Positions 17,238 to 25,639 of a DNA stretch of 64,000 nucleotides are shown here, one piece after another. Within the stretch, counting starts at the first letter, position 1. Every line of letters begins with the position of its first letter. The notes below the pieces were generated by a model. It saw only the letters and a program-made list of their open reading frames with translations. It made no database searches and had not been told where the DNA came from. Source of the stretch: Epibacterium ulvae (lineage in GTDB: Bacteria > Pseudomonadota > Alphaproteobacteria > Rhodobacterales > Rhodobacteraceae); NCBI RefSeq assembly GCF_900102795.1, contig NZ_FMWG01000004.1, positions 186,001 to 250,000 on the forward strand, written 5' to 3'. A program made the translations under genes and the position numbers.

Positions 17238-17265
17238 GCACGTCGATCTTCGGATCGGTGTGCGG
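17238..17265 (+). promoter_or_regulatory. Stable cUUCGg hairpin between transporter and NRPS genes
   Basis: A 12 bp stem (17238-17249 with 17254-17265) closed by the loop ttcg with a C-G closing pair, the extra-stable UUCG tetraloop. Two of the twelve pairs are G-U wobbles that form only in plus-strand RNA. No T-run follows, so it is not a typical terminator. It may stabilise or separate the transcript segments upstream and downstream, or act as an attenuator. Confidence 0.6.
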
Positions 17266-17297
17266 ACCTCGAATATAGATCTTTCACATATTATGCG

Positions 17298-20200
17298 ATG
17301 TTTTCAATGACACTTAACACAACTCCTTGTTTTTCCGTATCTAATCGTTTTTCCGAAAATAACAGCTCCACTGTCGAAAGACCCGGTACCTTAGCGGCGA
17401 TGATGTATCAGATCTCGCAAGCGCGCCCCCATGATGTTGCGGTGGTGGGGCCCGGTGCTGATACTGATGACATCAGTTTTGCCGACTTGGCTATAGGTGC
17501 TGCCTCCATTGCCACTGCGCTTAACGCTGCACAGAATGCTTCTGTCGTCGATGTTGTTGGCTTGTTTGTGGAGCCATCGGTCAATATGAGTCTGGCGCTA
17601 TGGGGGTGTCTCTGGTCGGGTCACGGTTATGTCCCGCTTGCGCCCGAATATCCGGATGATCGTCTAAGTTACATCATTGAACACAGTGGACTTAAACAGG
17701 TGGTGGTCCAATCGGATCTGGTGGATCGATTACGTGACCTTGCTCCTTTAGATATCGAAATCTTGCGGCTTGAAGATTTGCTGGTTGGAATCAAGGACGA
17801 GACGCGCACGCCAGAAGAAATACATCCGCTCCCGAAAAACGACACTCTGGCCTATGTCATCTACACCTCTGGTTCAACAGGATGCCCAAAGGGCGTTGAG
17901 GTTCAACAGTCAGCGGTTGTGCATCAGATGCGTTGGCTTGCTGAACAAGAGTACCTCACGCCGGATACACGAATTCTGCAGAAAACACCGATCAGCTTCG
18001 ACGCGGCGCAATGGGAAATACTTGCGCCAGCAGTAGGGGCCTGCACCGTTGCAGGATCTGTCGGCCTGTACCGAGATATTGACGCGCTTATCGAACGCAT
18101 TTCTGACGCGGGTGTTACGCATCTGCAAGCGGTTCCCACACTGTTAAGCGCGCTGATCCAACGGGATGATTTTCGGGACCAAAAGGGGCTACGTGCTGTT
18201 TTCTCTGGCGGCGAAGCGCTGTCTAGAAAACTGGCAGGATCTATTCTGGCTAATATGCCCTGGCTCAAACTTGTCAATCTTTATGGGCCAACAGAAACCA
18301 CAATCAATGCCACAGCCTATGAGGTCACCCCACATGATCTCGTGCATGACGAGGCCATAATTTGTATTGGCCGACCCGTCAGCGGCCTGCGCTGTGACGT
18401 GCTGAATGCCGATTTGGGATCGGCAGCCGTTGGCGAAGAGGGTGAGTTATATATCTCCGGCCCGCAGGTTGCGCGCGGTTATCGCAATGCACCAGAACAG
18501 ACCGCAGATCGCTTCATTGAGCGCCCAGAAGAGTTGGGCGGGCGTATGTATCGAACCGGTGATAAATGCTGCTGGCTTTCTGATGGAACCTTACGGTTCT
18601 TGGGGCGCTTGGATCATCAGGTCAAGCTGCGCGGGTATCGGGTGGAGTTGGAAGAAATCTCCTCGGCTATTGCAACCAATCCATGGGTCAATACGGCTTC
18701 TGTTGTGATCACTCAGGATGAACGCAGTGGTGAAGATCGCTTGACGGCCTGTATCGAACTGAATGCCCGTCAGGCTGCGGTTATGGATCAGGGCGTTGCG
18801 GACAGCCATCACCGATCCAAACAGAACAAACATCAGGTCAAAGCCCAGCTGGCCAACGTGGGTCTGCGCCCTAAGAACCCAAATGAGCCAATGGTGGCCC
18901 TGCAAGGCCGCCTGGAAACAGCTGAAATGCGCGAGGAGGTATTTGCGCGTAAAACCTATAGGTTCTTTGATGGCGAACCTCTGGATCTTGGTCAGATCAC
19001 TGAATTTCTTGAGGGCTGGCAAAGGCAAATGGCCGGTGGTCCTGTGGGCACGTTTGCTGCGCTTACTCTTGACCGTCTGGGGGGGGTATTGCGCTGGATG
19101 GGGCAATTTCACAGCGACGAACGCCTGTTGCCCAAATATGCTTATGCCTCGCCGGGCGCGCTTTATGCCACGCAGCTTTACCTCGAAACGCGGGGCACTT
19201 CAGGGCTGCAGGATGGGTTCCATTATTACGATCCGGCCCAGCATTGCTTGCGTTTTGTGGCCCAAAGCGCGCCCCACAGCACTGTATTGGATGGAGGGAT
19301 CCGCCTGCACTTCGCCGGACGCCACACGCCTTTTGAAAGCGTCTACAAAACTAATGTAGTAGAGGTGATGGAGATTGAAACGGGGCATATGCTTGGCGTG
19401 CTGTCAAAGCATCTTGCCGCGTTTGGGCAGGGGGTTTCCCCGGCACAAGGCTGTGAAGATTTGATTGCACGTCTAGGCCTGCCAAACGAAGATCACAACC
19501 TTGCCGCCTTTGATATTGTTCCAGCGGCGCGGCGCTGGCAGCCGAACCTGGATATTTTTGTACAGCAGCAGCCTTACGGCATCACGGGCTTGCAAAACGG
19601 CATGCATCACCTTGAGCAGGGACAGCTGAAGCGTATTTCTACTGATATCATCAAGGAAAATGATGTCATCGCCATCAATCAGGCGGTTTATGCTCGCTCG
19701 TCAGTTGGCATTGCCTTGGTTGGTCGGGAAACAGATGAAGCGCTGAACTATATCGCGCTTGGTTTTGCCATGCACCACGCCCAGGCCAACACCTTGGGTT
19801 TGGGGTTCATGTCTTCAGGCTACAGTTCCCATTCCGGTCACCCCTTGCCCGCAGCAAGACGTCTGGACCGCATTCTGAGCGATTGCGAGATCGAGGCGGG
19901 GCCGATGTATTTCTTCATGGGTGGACAGGTCAATCCCGCTCAGGTCAGCAGCCAAGGCATGCACGAAGACGCTGTGCACATGGAAGGACCTGCGGAGATG
20001 ATCCGCAAACAGTTGAAGCGCAGCCTTCCAGATTACATGATCCCAAATAACGTGGTGATCTTTGATAAAATCCCCATTACGGCCAATGGCAAGGTTGACC
20101 ACAAGGCGGTCAAAACTGCACCACAATTGCGCGAAGCGCTTGCGCCGCGTCCTTATTTGGCCCCTCAAGGGGAGACGCAGATCCGGTTGTCAGCGCTCTG

Positions 20201-21281
20201 GTCTGAGCTGCTGAACGTGGAGGAGATCTCGCAAGATGATGATTTCTTCTTGCTGGGTGGCAACAGTCTTGGCGCGATTTCTCTGCTACACCGCATTGCA
20301 AATCTCTTTGGATGCAAACTGCCAACCCAGTCTATTTTTGAACACAGCGTTTTGCGTGAGCTCGCAAAGGAAATCGAACGCAACTGTGCAAACAGACAGC
20401 AAGCGCCTCAAAGCCGTCTGGTGAAACTGAACCAACAAGGAACTGGGCAGCCGATCTTCATTTGGCCCGGTCTGGGCGGCTATCCTATGAAGTTGCGCGC
20501 CCTCGCACAAGAATTGGACCGCCCTGCTTTTGGTGTGCAGGCCCGTGGCTTAAACGAAGGCGAGATCCCCGCATCAACCATTGCGGAAATGGCCCGTGAA
20601 GACCTTGCGGAGCTTACTGTGCAGTACCCCGACGGTCCGATCACCCTATGGGGGTATTCCTTTGGCGCACGGGTGGCCTTTGAAGCGGCATGGCAGCTGG
20701 AACAGCAGGGCAGAGAGTTGGATCAACTGGTGCTGATCTGCCCCGGCAACCCTTCACTGCCACCAGAGCTGGCGACAGTGGAGGATAGCAAAGGCACCTT
20801 GCCAAACACAGCCCGCCCGCGACGGGCATCGCTGCAAGATCCCAGCTATCTGGCAATCCTGCTTTCGGTTTTTGCAGGTCAGATTGATGTCAAACGCACC
20901 CGCCGTCTGCTGGTTGAGTGTGTGGAAGGCAATCACCAAAGCTTCCTTGATCACCTTGCCTGCGAAGAACCTGAGATACCTCGCGATATGGCCGCTCGCA
21001 TCGTCGATATCGTCCAGACTACGTATCAATTTGAATACACATTTACCGAGCTTCTGGGGAGACGCCTTCACGCGCCAGTCACGGTGATCAAGGCCAAAGG
21101 CGATGATTATTCCTTTTTGGAAAACACCTCAGGTTTTGCGTCTCAGCCGGTCAAGACACTGACTATGCCGCAGGATCACTATCAGGTTCTCCAAACTCCA
21201 TATGTGCGCGATCTGGCAGGTTTGATTCAGCGATCCGCATTGCGCAAATCACCATCTGCATCTTTGGAAATTCAGGACTGA
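17298..21281 (+). CDS. igiD: Indigoidine-synthetase-type NRPS, A(Ox)-T-TE
   Basis: 1327 residues, the size of IndC/BpsA. An adenylation domain begins at once: core A3 YTSGSTGCPKG near residue 188, LYGPTETT near 327, YRTGDK near 418 and LRGYRVELEE near 444. It is then interrupted from about residue 500 to 915 by an FMN-dependent SagB/nitroreductase-like oxidation domain (ASPGALYATQLYL; LGFMSSGYSSHSGHPLP). The A10 motif NGKVDHKAV follows near 929, a carrier domain with Ser in LLGGNSLGA near 988, and a thioesterase with GYSFGARVA near 1117 and a His near 1291. This A-with-inserted-Ox, T, TE order is that of enzymes turning two L-glutamines into the blue pigment indigoidine. It lacks the N-terminal phosphatase domain of MinC. 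No clear ribosome-binding site precedes the ATG. Confidence 0.9.
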   Translation: MFSMTLNTTPCFSVSNRFSENNSSTVERPGTLAAMMYQISQARPHDVAVVGPGADTDDISFADLAIGAASIATALNAAQNASVVDVVGLFVEPSVNMSLALWGCLWSGHGYVPLAPEYPDDRLSYIIEHSGLKQVVVQSDLVDRLRDLAPLDIEILRLEDLLVGIKDETRTPEEIHPLPKNDTLAYVIYTSGSTGCPKGVEVQQSAVVHQMRWLAEQEYLTPDTRILQKTPISFDAAQWEILAPAVGACTVAGSVGLYRDIDALIERISDAGVTHLQAVPTLLSALIQRDDFRDQKGLRAVFSGGEALSRKLAGSILANMPWLKLVNLYGPTETTINATAYEVTPHDLVHDEAIICIGRPVSGLRCDVLNADLGSAAVGEEGELYISGPQVARGYRNAPEQTADRFIERPEELGGRMYRTGDKCCWLSDGTLRFLGRLDHQVKLRGYRVELEEISSAIATNPWVNTASVVITQDERSGEDRLTACIELNARQAAVMDQGVADSHHRSKQNKHQVKAQLANVGLRPKNPNEPMVALQGRLETAEMREEVFARKTYRFFDGEPLDLGQITEFLEGWQRQMAGGPVGTFAALTLDRLGGVLRWMGQFHSDERLLPKYAYASPGALYATQLYLETRGTSGLQDGFHYYDPAQHCLRFVAQSAPHSTVLDGGIRLHFAGRHTPFESVYKTNVVEVMEIETGHMLGVLSKHLAAFGQGVSPAQGCEDLIARLGLPNEDHNLAAFDIVPAARRWQPNLDIFVQQQPYGITGLQNGMHHLEQGQLKRISTDIIKENDVIAINQAVYARSSVGIALVGRETDEALNYIALGFAMHHAQANTLGLGFMSSGYSSHSGHPLPAARRLDRILSDCEIEAGPMYFFMGGQVNPAQVSSQGMHEDAVHMEGPAEMIRKQLKRSLPDYMIPNNVVIFDKIPITANGKVDHKAVKTAPQLREALAPRPYLAPQGETQIRLSALWSELLNVEEISQDDDFFLLGGNSLGAISLLHRIANLFGCKLPTQSIFEHSVLRELAKEIERNCANRQQAPQSRLVKLNQQGTGQPIFIWPGLGGYPMKLRALAQELDRPAFGVQARGLNEGEIPASTIAEMAREDLAELTVQYPDGPITLWGYSFGARVAFEAAWQLEQQGRELDQLVLICPGNPSLPPELATVEDSKGTLPNTARPRRASLQDPSYLAILLSVFAGQIDVKRTRRLLVECVEGNHQSFLDHLACEEPEIPRDMAARIVDIVQTTYQFEYTFTELLGRRLHAPVTVIKAKGDDYSFLENTSGFASQPVKTLTMPQDHYQVLQTPYVRDLAGLIQRSALRKSPSASLEIQD

Positions 21282-21284
21282 CAC

Positions 21285-21551
21285 ATGCCCCACATTGACA
21301 TTGCCTATTTCGACAAAGAGCTCACTGAAACACAGCTTGCGCAGCTGGACAAGGATTTAACACAGGTGATTTGCACCTGCCTTAAGGTCCCAGCCTCAGC
21401 TGTATCCATCGGGTTGGAACCGGTCGCGCCCGACGTCTGGAACACCCAAATCGCTCTCCCTCGCATCGTGACCCGCGCTGCCAGCCTGCTCCGTCAACCC
21501 GACTACCCTTTGCCTAAGCCCGATACAGCCCATCAGACGAAAGACATATAG
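21285..21551 (+). CDS. Small tautomerase-like (4-oxalocrotonate-tautomerase-type) protein
   Basis: 88 residues starting Met-Pro-His-Ile; the Pro that becomes residue 1 after Met removal is the catalytic base in the 4-OT/MIF superfamily. The beta-alpha-beta pattern fits (MPHIDIAYF strand, TETQLAQLDKDLTQVICTCL helix, then VSIGLEPVAPDVW). The chain is longer than minimal 4-OT (about 62 residues) and the C-terminal 20 residues look disordered. It sits between the NRPS and the glycosidase gene, three bases after the NRPS stop and directly abutting the next start, so it is co-translated and likely part of the same pathway, perhaps handling keto-enol forms of the oxidised glutarimide. That role is inference. 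Confidence 0.65.
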   Translation: MPHIDIAYFDKELTETQLAQLDKDLTQVICTCLKVPASAVSIGLEPVAPDVWNTQIALPRIVTRAASLLRQPDYPLPKPDTAHQTKDI

Positions 21552-22523
21552 ATGAAACATTTTGATACTGATCATGGTCTGACATTTAAGTTCCAGACCG
21601 AAGTCGCGGATGCGCTGGCCGAAGGCCAGCCAGTCGTTGCATTGGAATCAAATGTCATCACCCACGGGCTGCGGTATCCGCATAACATTGCTGCGGCTCA
21701 GGACATCGAAGCTGCCGTGCGCGCGAACGGCGCAGTCCCTGCCACAATCTTCATCGAAGACGGCGCGATTGTATATGGATCAGACCCTCAGCGCCTTGAA
21801 CGCTATGCAACCTCAGACGGCATTCCCAAAGTCTCCAGTCGGGATTTGCCTTTTGTGCTTGCCAATCGCAGTCCAGGCGCAACAACGGTTGCCTCCTCTC
21901 TGATCTGTGCCCAATGGGCCGGTATCCCGATCTTTTCGTCCGCTGGTATTGGTGGCGTGCACCGGGGTGCCCAGGACAACATGGATGTTTCGGCTGATTT
22001 AATCCAATTCACTCGCAGCCGGGTCACAACGGTCTGCGCTGGGGCCAAGATGATTTTGGATCTTCCGCTCACGTTAGAGTTTCTTGAAACCCACTGCGTG
22101 CCGCTCGTCGCTTATAAATCTGATGATTTTCCGGCGTTTTTCTGTGAAACGAGCGGTTTGAAGTGTCCCCAACGCATGGATGACCCGCACAGCATTGCCC
22201 GTGCGATCAATTTGCACGCTGCATCCGGCGCGCCGGGAGGCGTGGTGGTCACCGTGCCACCACGTCCCGAGGATGCGATCCCGACACAAGTCGCCGAAGA
22301 TGCGTTAGCAACAGCATTGAAGCGCGCTGAGAGCGCAAACATCGTCGGGCCAGGTCTGACCAAATTTCTTATGCGCCAGCTAGAAGAGGCAACAGGTGGT
22401 CAAACAGCGCGTGCAAACGCGGCAGTGTTGATCAGCACCGCAAGCGCCGCTGCAGAGATTGCCGTGGCCCTTGCCGCTGATACCCCCAAGAGCCCTTCGA
22501 TTTTTCACACCACAACACGTTAG
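21552..22523 (+). CDS. psuG: Pseudouridine-5'-phosphate glycosidase family protein (IndA/MinA homologue)
   Basis: 323 residues of the PsuG family: VVALESNVITHGLRYP near the N-terminus, ATIFIEDGAIVYG, VSSRDLPFVLA, the stretch SAGIGGVHRGA, VTTVCAGAKMILDLP and AYKSDDFPAFF. PsuG reversibly forms and cleaves the C-glycosidic bond between ribose 5-phosphate and uracil. Homologues IndA and MinA sit beside indigoidine/minimycin NRPS genes, and MinA forms the C-glycosidic bond of minimycin. The gene begins immediately after the tautomerase stop, inside the NRPS operon, which argues for a biosynthetic rather than housekeeping role. No psuK-type kinase is next to it. Confidence 0.88.
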   Translation: MKHFDTDHGLTFKFQTEVADALAEGQPVVALESNVITHGLRYPHNIAAAQDIEAAVRANGAVPATIFIEDGAIVYGSDPQRLERYATSDGIPKVSSRDLPFVLANRSPGATTVASSLICAQWAGIPIFSSAGIGGVHRGAQDNMDVSADLIQFTRSRVTTVCAGAKMILDLPLTLEFLETHCVPLVAYKSDDFPAFFCETSGLKCPQRMDDPHSIARAINLHAASGAPGGVVVTVPPRPEDAIPTQVAEDALATALKRAESANIVGPGLTKFLMRQLEEATGGQTARANAAVLISTASAAAEIAVALAADTPKSPSIFHTTTR

Positions 22524-22532
22524 GACAGATAG

Positions 22533-23627
22533 ATGAGTAGAGATCTTCTTTTCCAGCCCACTTCATATGGGAACATTAATGTCGCCAATCGGCTGGTCAT
22601 GGCCCCGATGTCGCGTAACCGCGCAACGGTTCAAGGCCATGCGACTCCGCTTATGGCCAAGTATTATGGCCAACGCGCGACCGCCGGCTTGATCATCAGT
22701 GAAGGCATGCACCCCTGTCAGGTGGGGCAGGGCTTCGCAAATGCCCCTGGTCTTTTTACCGATGAACAAGCCGCAAGCTGGCGTCCGGTTACCGAAGCGG
22801 TACACGCTAAAGGTGGCAAAATTTTCGCACAGATTATGCATGCGGGACGCATCGGCCATCCTGCTCTTTACCCGTCAGCGCATGAGTCTATGGCGCCTTC
22901 GGCCATCGCCGCAGCCGGCACCACCTATACGCCCGAAGGAATGCTGCCGTATCCGTGCCCCAAAGAAATGACACTGGCCGACATTGAACAGGCGATAGCA
23001 GATCATGTTAAAGCCGCGCGTCTGGCGATGGACGCCGGTTTTGACGGTATCGAAATCCACGCCGGCAATGGGTTTTTGATCCATCAGTTTATGTCACAAA
23101 ACACCAACCAAAGAAGCGATCAGTTTGGTGGAAGCTTGGAAAACCGTATTCGCTTGGCACAGCAGCTGATCAAAGCTTGCGTTGCTGAAATCGGCGCTGA
23201 TCGGATCGGGGTCCGACTATCTCCGGCGAACCCTTATAATGACATATCAGAGGGAGATACACCTGATATCTATGGCGCTTTGGTCCCAAGTCTGCCAGCA
23301 GATTTGGCTTATCTTCATGTCATGGAGGCCAACAACCGCGATATGACACAACAGATCCGCGATTTGTGGACAGGGGCTTTGATCGTCAACCCGCATGCAG
23401 ATGCCCAATCCTGGCCCGCAGGTCCCGAAGTGGTGCCCCCTCTTCTGTCCAGCGGCCTCGCTGAAGGTGTGGCACTTGGGCTTTTGTTCCTCGCCAACCC
23501 AGATTTGATTGCACGCCTCAAAAGCAACGCAGAACTCAATCTGCCGGATGAAGCAACCTTTTATGGCGGCGACAGTCGGGGTTATACGGATTATCCCACT
23601 TTGGATCAGCTTGTGGTCGCAGAATAA
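22533..23627 (+). CDS. Old Yellow Enzyme-family NADH:flavin oxidoreductase/alkene reductase
   Basis: 364 residues, an FMN TIM barrel: NRLVMAPMSRNRA, GLIISEGM, QIMHAGRIGH, the active-site IEIHAGNGFLIHQF, and the diagnostic QRSDQFGGSLENR. The His-Asn pair that binds the substrate carbonyl is present (HAGN), but the Tyr that donates a proton in OYE1 (in the HSANGY motif) is Phe here. It is the last gene of the locus, 9 bases after psuG, and is followed by a terminator. It could reduce or oxidise an enone in the product; the substitution suggests chemistry other than ordinary alkene reduction. Inference only. Confidence 0.85.
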   Translation: MSRDLLFQPTSYGNINVANRLVMAPMSRNRATVQGHATPLMAKYYGQRATAGLIISEGMHPCQVGQGFANAPGLFTDEQAASWRPVTEAVHAKGGKIFAQIMHAGRIGHPALYPSAHESMAPSAIAAAGTTYTPEGMLPYPCPKEMTLADIEQAIADHVKAARLAMDAGFDGIEIHAGNGFLIHQFMSQNTNQRSDQFGGSLENRIRLAQQLIKACVAEIGADRIGVRLSPANPYNDISEGDTPDIYGALVPSLPADLAYLHVMEANNRDMTQQIRDLWTGALIVNPHADAQSWPAGPEVVPPLLSSGLAEGVALGLLFLANPDLIARLKSNAELNLPDEATFYGGDSRGYTDYPTLDQLVVAE

Positions 23628-23636
23628 ATGAAAGCT

Positions 23637-23676
23637 CAGCGCCGTGAAGAGGAGACACGGACCGGCGCTGTTGTTT
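23637..23676 (+). terminator. Intrinsic terminator after the NRPS locus
   Basis: Stem cagcgccg at 23637-23644 with cggcgctg at 23663-23670, an 18-base loop, followed by TTGTTT. It closes the 14.96-23.63 kb operon. Confidence 0.65.
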
Positions 23677-23730
23677 CTGCTGGTATGATATGATGCACTG
23701 CCCGTGTGGTCATGCTATTAAATGTCAGGT

Positions 23731-24546
23731 TCAGAGTTCGTTCAGCCTATCATGATGGTTTTCAATCGAGGCCATGTACGCAAGGCCTTCGTCTCCTGTC
23801 TTTTGCAACGCTATAAAGGCAAGCAGACGCAAGACGCCCAAAACGCTGGAACAACTATCAAAAACATGTTCATTTCCGATCGGGCAAACAGTCGTCCATC
23901 GTGCACGATGGGCCAGGCTAAGTGAACTGGAATCCGCGATTAAAAGAATATCGACACCGCTGTCAGCAAGAATGTCGATACATGCGCGAAGCTTGCTGAC
24001 AATGCGGCGAATGCCAACGATGACAACCTCATCGTCTTTGTTAAACCCGGCAAGATGTTCGGCACTGGTTTCTCCGGCCCCAGAGATCAGGCGCGTGCCG
24101 GGACGAAATTGCACAAATTGCCAATGTGCATATGACGAAAAAAAATGGCTATTGCGCATGCCAAGGAACCCGATTTGTCGTGCAGCCACCAAACGCTCGG
24201 CAGCGTTTTCGATGGTATTCCGGTCCAGATTGCTAAAAGGATTTTCGACGATCTCTGCCTCTTTCCGCGAAAAGTTTGCATTAACATCAGTAGGTTGGTG
24301 GGGTTTCCTTTGCCCGATCAGGTTCAAGGGAGACCCCTGACCGGATTGATCGCGGGTCTCACGACGCGTGGCATCATAGGTTTCAAAGTCAAGGCTTTTG
24401 ACAAAACGCGTCATCGTTGAATTGGAAACATTTGCCATCTGGGCAAGATCAGACGCCGAACTTAGCAGCGTTAGCACCGGATTATCCAATAGCAGGTCAG
24501 CGATCTGTCGCTCTCGTCGCGTGAGCCCGTCATAGGCGGCAATCAT
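23731..24546 (-). CDS. RpiR-family transcriptional regulator (HTH plus SIS domain)
   Basis: 271 residues. The N-terminal HTH (LTRRERQIADLLLDNP, SASDLAQMANVSNSTMTRFVKSL) is followed by a SIS sugar-phosphate-binding domain (RQIGFLGMRNSHFF, DDEVVIVGIRR, GVDILLIADSSS). An in-frame TAG directly precedes the ATG, so the protein lacks the 10-20 residues often present before the HTH. RpiR proteins sense phosphosugars or, in alphaproteobacteria, often control amino-acid-type ABC transporters. The divergent neighbour is exactly such a transporter, now decayed, so this regulator may have lost its main target. Confidence 0.8.
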   Translation of the reverse strand: MIAAYDGLTRRERQIADLLLDNPVLTLLSSASDLAQMANVSNSTMTRFVKSLDFETYDATRRETRDQSGQGSPLNLIGQRKPHQPTDVNANFSRKEAEIVENPFSNLDRNTIENAAERLVAARQIGFLGMRNSHFFSSYAHWQFVQFRPGTRLISGAGETSAEHLAGFNKDDEVVIVGIRRIVSKLRACIDILADSGVDILLIADSSSLSLAHRARWTTVCPIGNEHVFDSCSSVLGVLRLLAFIALQKTGDEGLAYMASIENHHDRLNEL

Positions 24547-24727
24547 CTATTGTCTCAAACTGGTCATGCGTCAGCCGCAACATCCTGTGCGCTGCCTGTC
24601 AAGCAAGGTCGTACGCAAATTTCCAAAATGCTTAATTTTCCAATAAATTTTTACTTTGAGAAAATATTTCCAAAACCTTTTTTCCTCGTCTACCCACCAA
24701 AGCGATCACCAAGAAAAGGTGTTTCGC

Positions 24728-25431
24728 ATGAACATGACGACCTCCGAAACCGGGACTAAACGTGTAGACACCGCGGTAACGCTGAGCGGCGTCAACAAGT
24801 GGTATGACAATTTTCACGTATTGAAGGATATCAATCCTACGGTGAAACGTGGTGAGCGCATCGTGATTTGTGGCCCTTCAGGGTCGGGAAAATCCACCTT
24901 GATCCGCTGTATCAATTATCTGGAAACGCACCAGACCGGCTCTATCAACGTGGATAGGGTTGAGGTGTCTCAAACTATGAAGAATGCTGGCAAACTGCGT
25001 CGCGATGCAGGCATGGTGTTTCAGAGTTTTAACCTATTCCCCCATTTGACCGTGTTTGCCTCAACGGAGGGTGTTGAAACGCAGCAAGGAAGAGGCGCGT
25101 GAGATTGGACTGAAGTTCCTTACCCGTGTGTGCATTCCCGAACAGGCTGATAAATATCCGGGTCAATTGTCTGGCGGCCAGCAGCAGCGCGTGGCCATCG
25201 CACGCTGCTTGATGCTTTTGATGTACCAACCTTGGCGCTCGATCCGGAAATGGTGGGCAAAGTGCTTGACACTATGATCCAACTGGCCCGGACCGGAATG
25301 ACGATGCTGTGTGTGACCCATGAGATGGGATTTGCCCGTGAAGTTGCAGACCGGGTATTTTTATGGACGCCGAGAAGATCGTTGAGGAAAATACACCCGA
25401 TGCGTTCTTTGATGGGCCCCAATATCATTGA
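24728..25431 (+). pseudogene. Polar amino-acid ABC transporter ATPase (GlnQ/HisP type), frameshifted
   Basis: Starts at the ATG at 24728 with a good ABC ATPase N-terminus: VNKWYDNFHVLKDI and Walker A GPSGSGKSTL, then the Q-loop MVFQSFNLFPHLTV. The frame breaks near 25060. The ABC signature [15 protein letters not shown] continues in another frame from about 25080, the Walker B Asp region is damaged near 25220, [15 protein letters not shown] (H-loop) lies in a further frame, and the C-terminal [12 protein letters not shown] in yet another. At least three frameshifts or small deletions make it non-functional. Confidence 0.88.
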
Positions 25432-25446
25432 TTTTACTGACCTGAT

Positions 25447-25603
25447 GCGCTGGGGCAAAAAAATCGCCAACAGCCAGGTGCCTGAGGCAGAGCCCTTTAT
25501 TGTCTTCCCAATCGTTGCGTTGATTTATTTCGTGCTTTGCTTCCCGCTTTCTCAGTGGGCCAAATCCATGGAGCGAAAACAAGCTCTGGGAAAGTCCCGC
25601 TGA
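25447..25603 (+). pseudogene. Amino-acid ABC permease, C-terminal remnant
   Basis: About 50 codons reading [27 protein letters not shown], the last transmembrane segment and tail characteristic of HisM/GlnP-type permeases. The first 170 or so residues of the permease are absent. It lies directly after the ATPase pseudogene, so an internal deletion removed most of the permease gene. Confidence 0.75.
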
Positions 25604-25639
25604 TCGCAATTTTTGTCGTCCAACAGAAAGGATAACACT

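Noticed and set aside
17298-21281. Frameshifted or chimeric NRPS because the A domain seems interrupted
   Set aside because: The interruption between A8 and A10 by an FMN oxidation domain is the normal architecture of indigoidine synthetases; the frame is intact throughout.
5987-23627. One single biosynthetic cluster joining the SbnA/SbnB operon and the NRPS locus
   Set aside because: A strong terminator at 13747-13788, opposite strands and separate regulators divide them; the indigoidine enzyme needs glutamine, not diaminopropionate. A link remains possible but is not shown.
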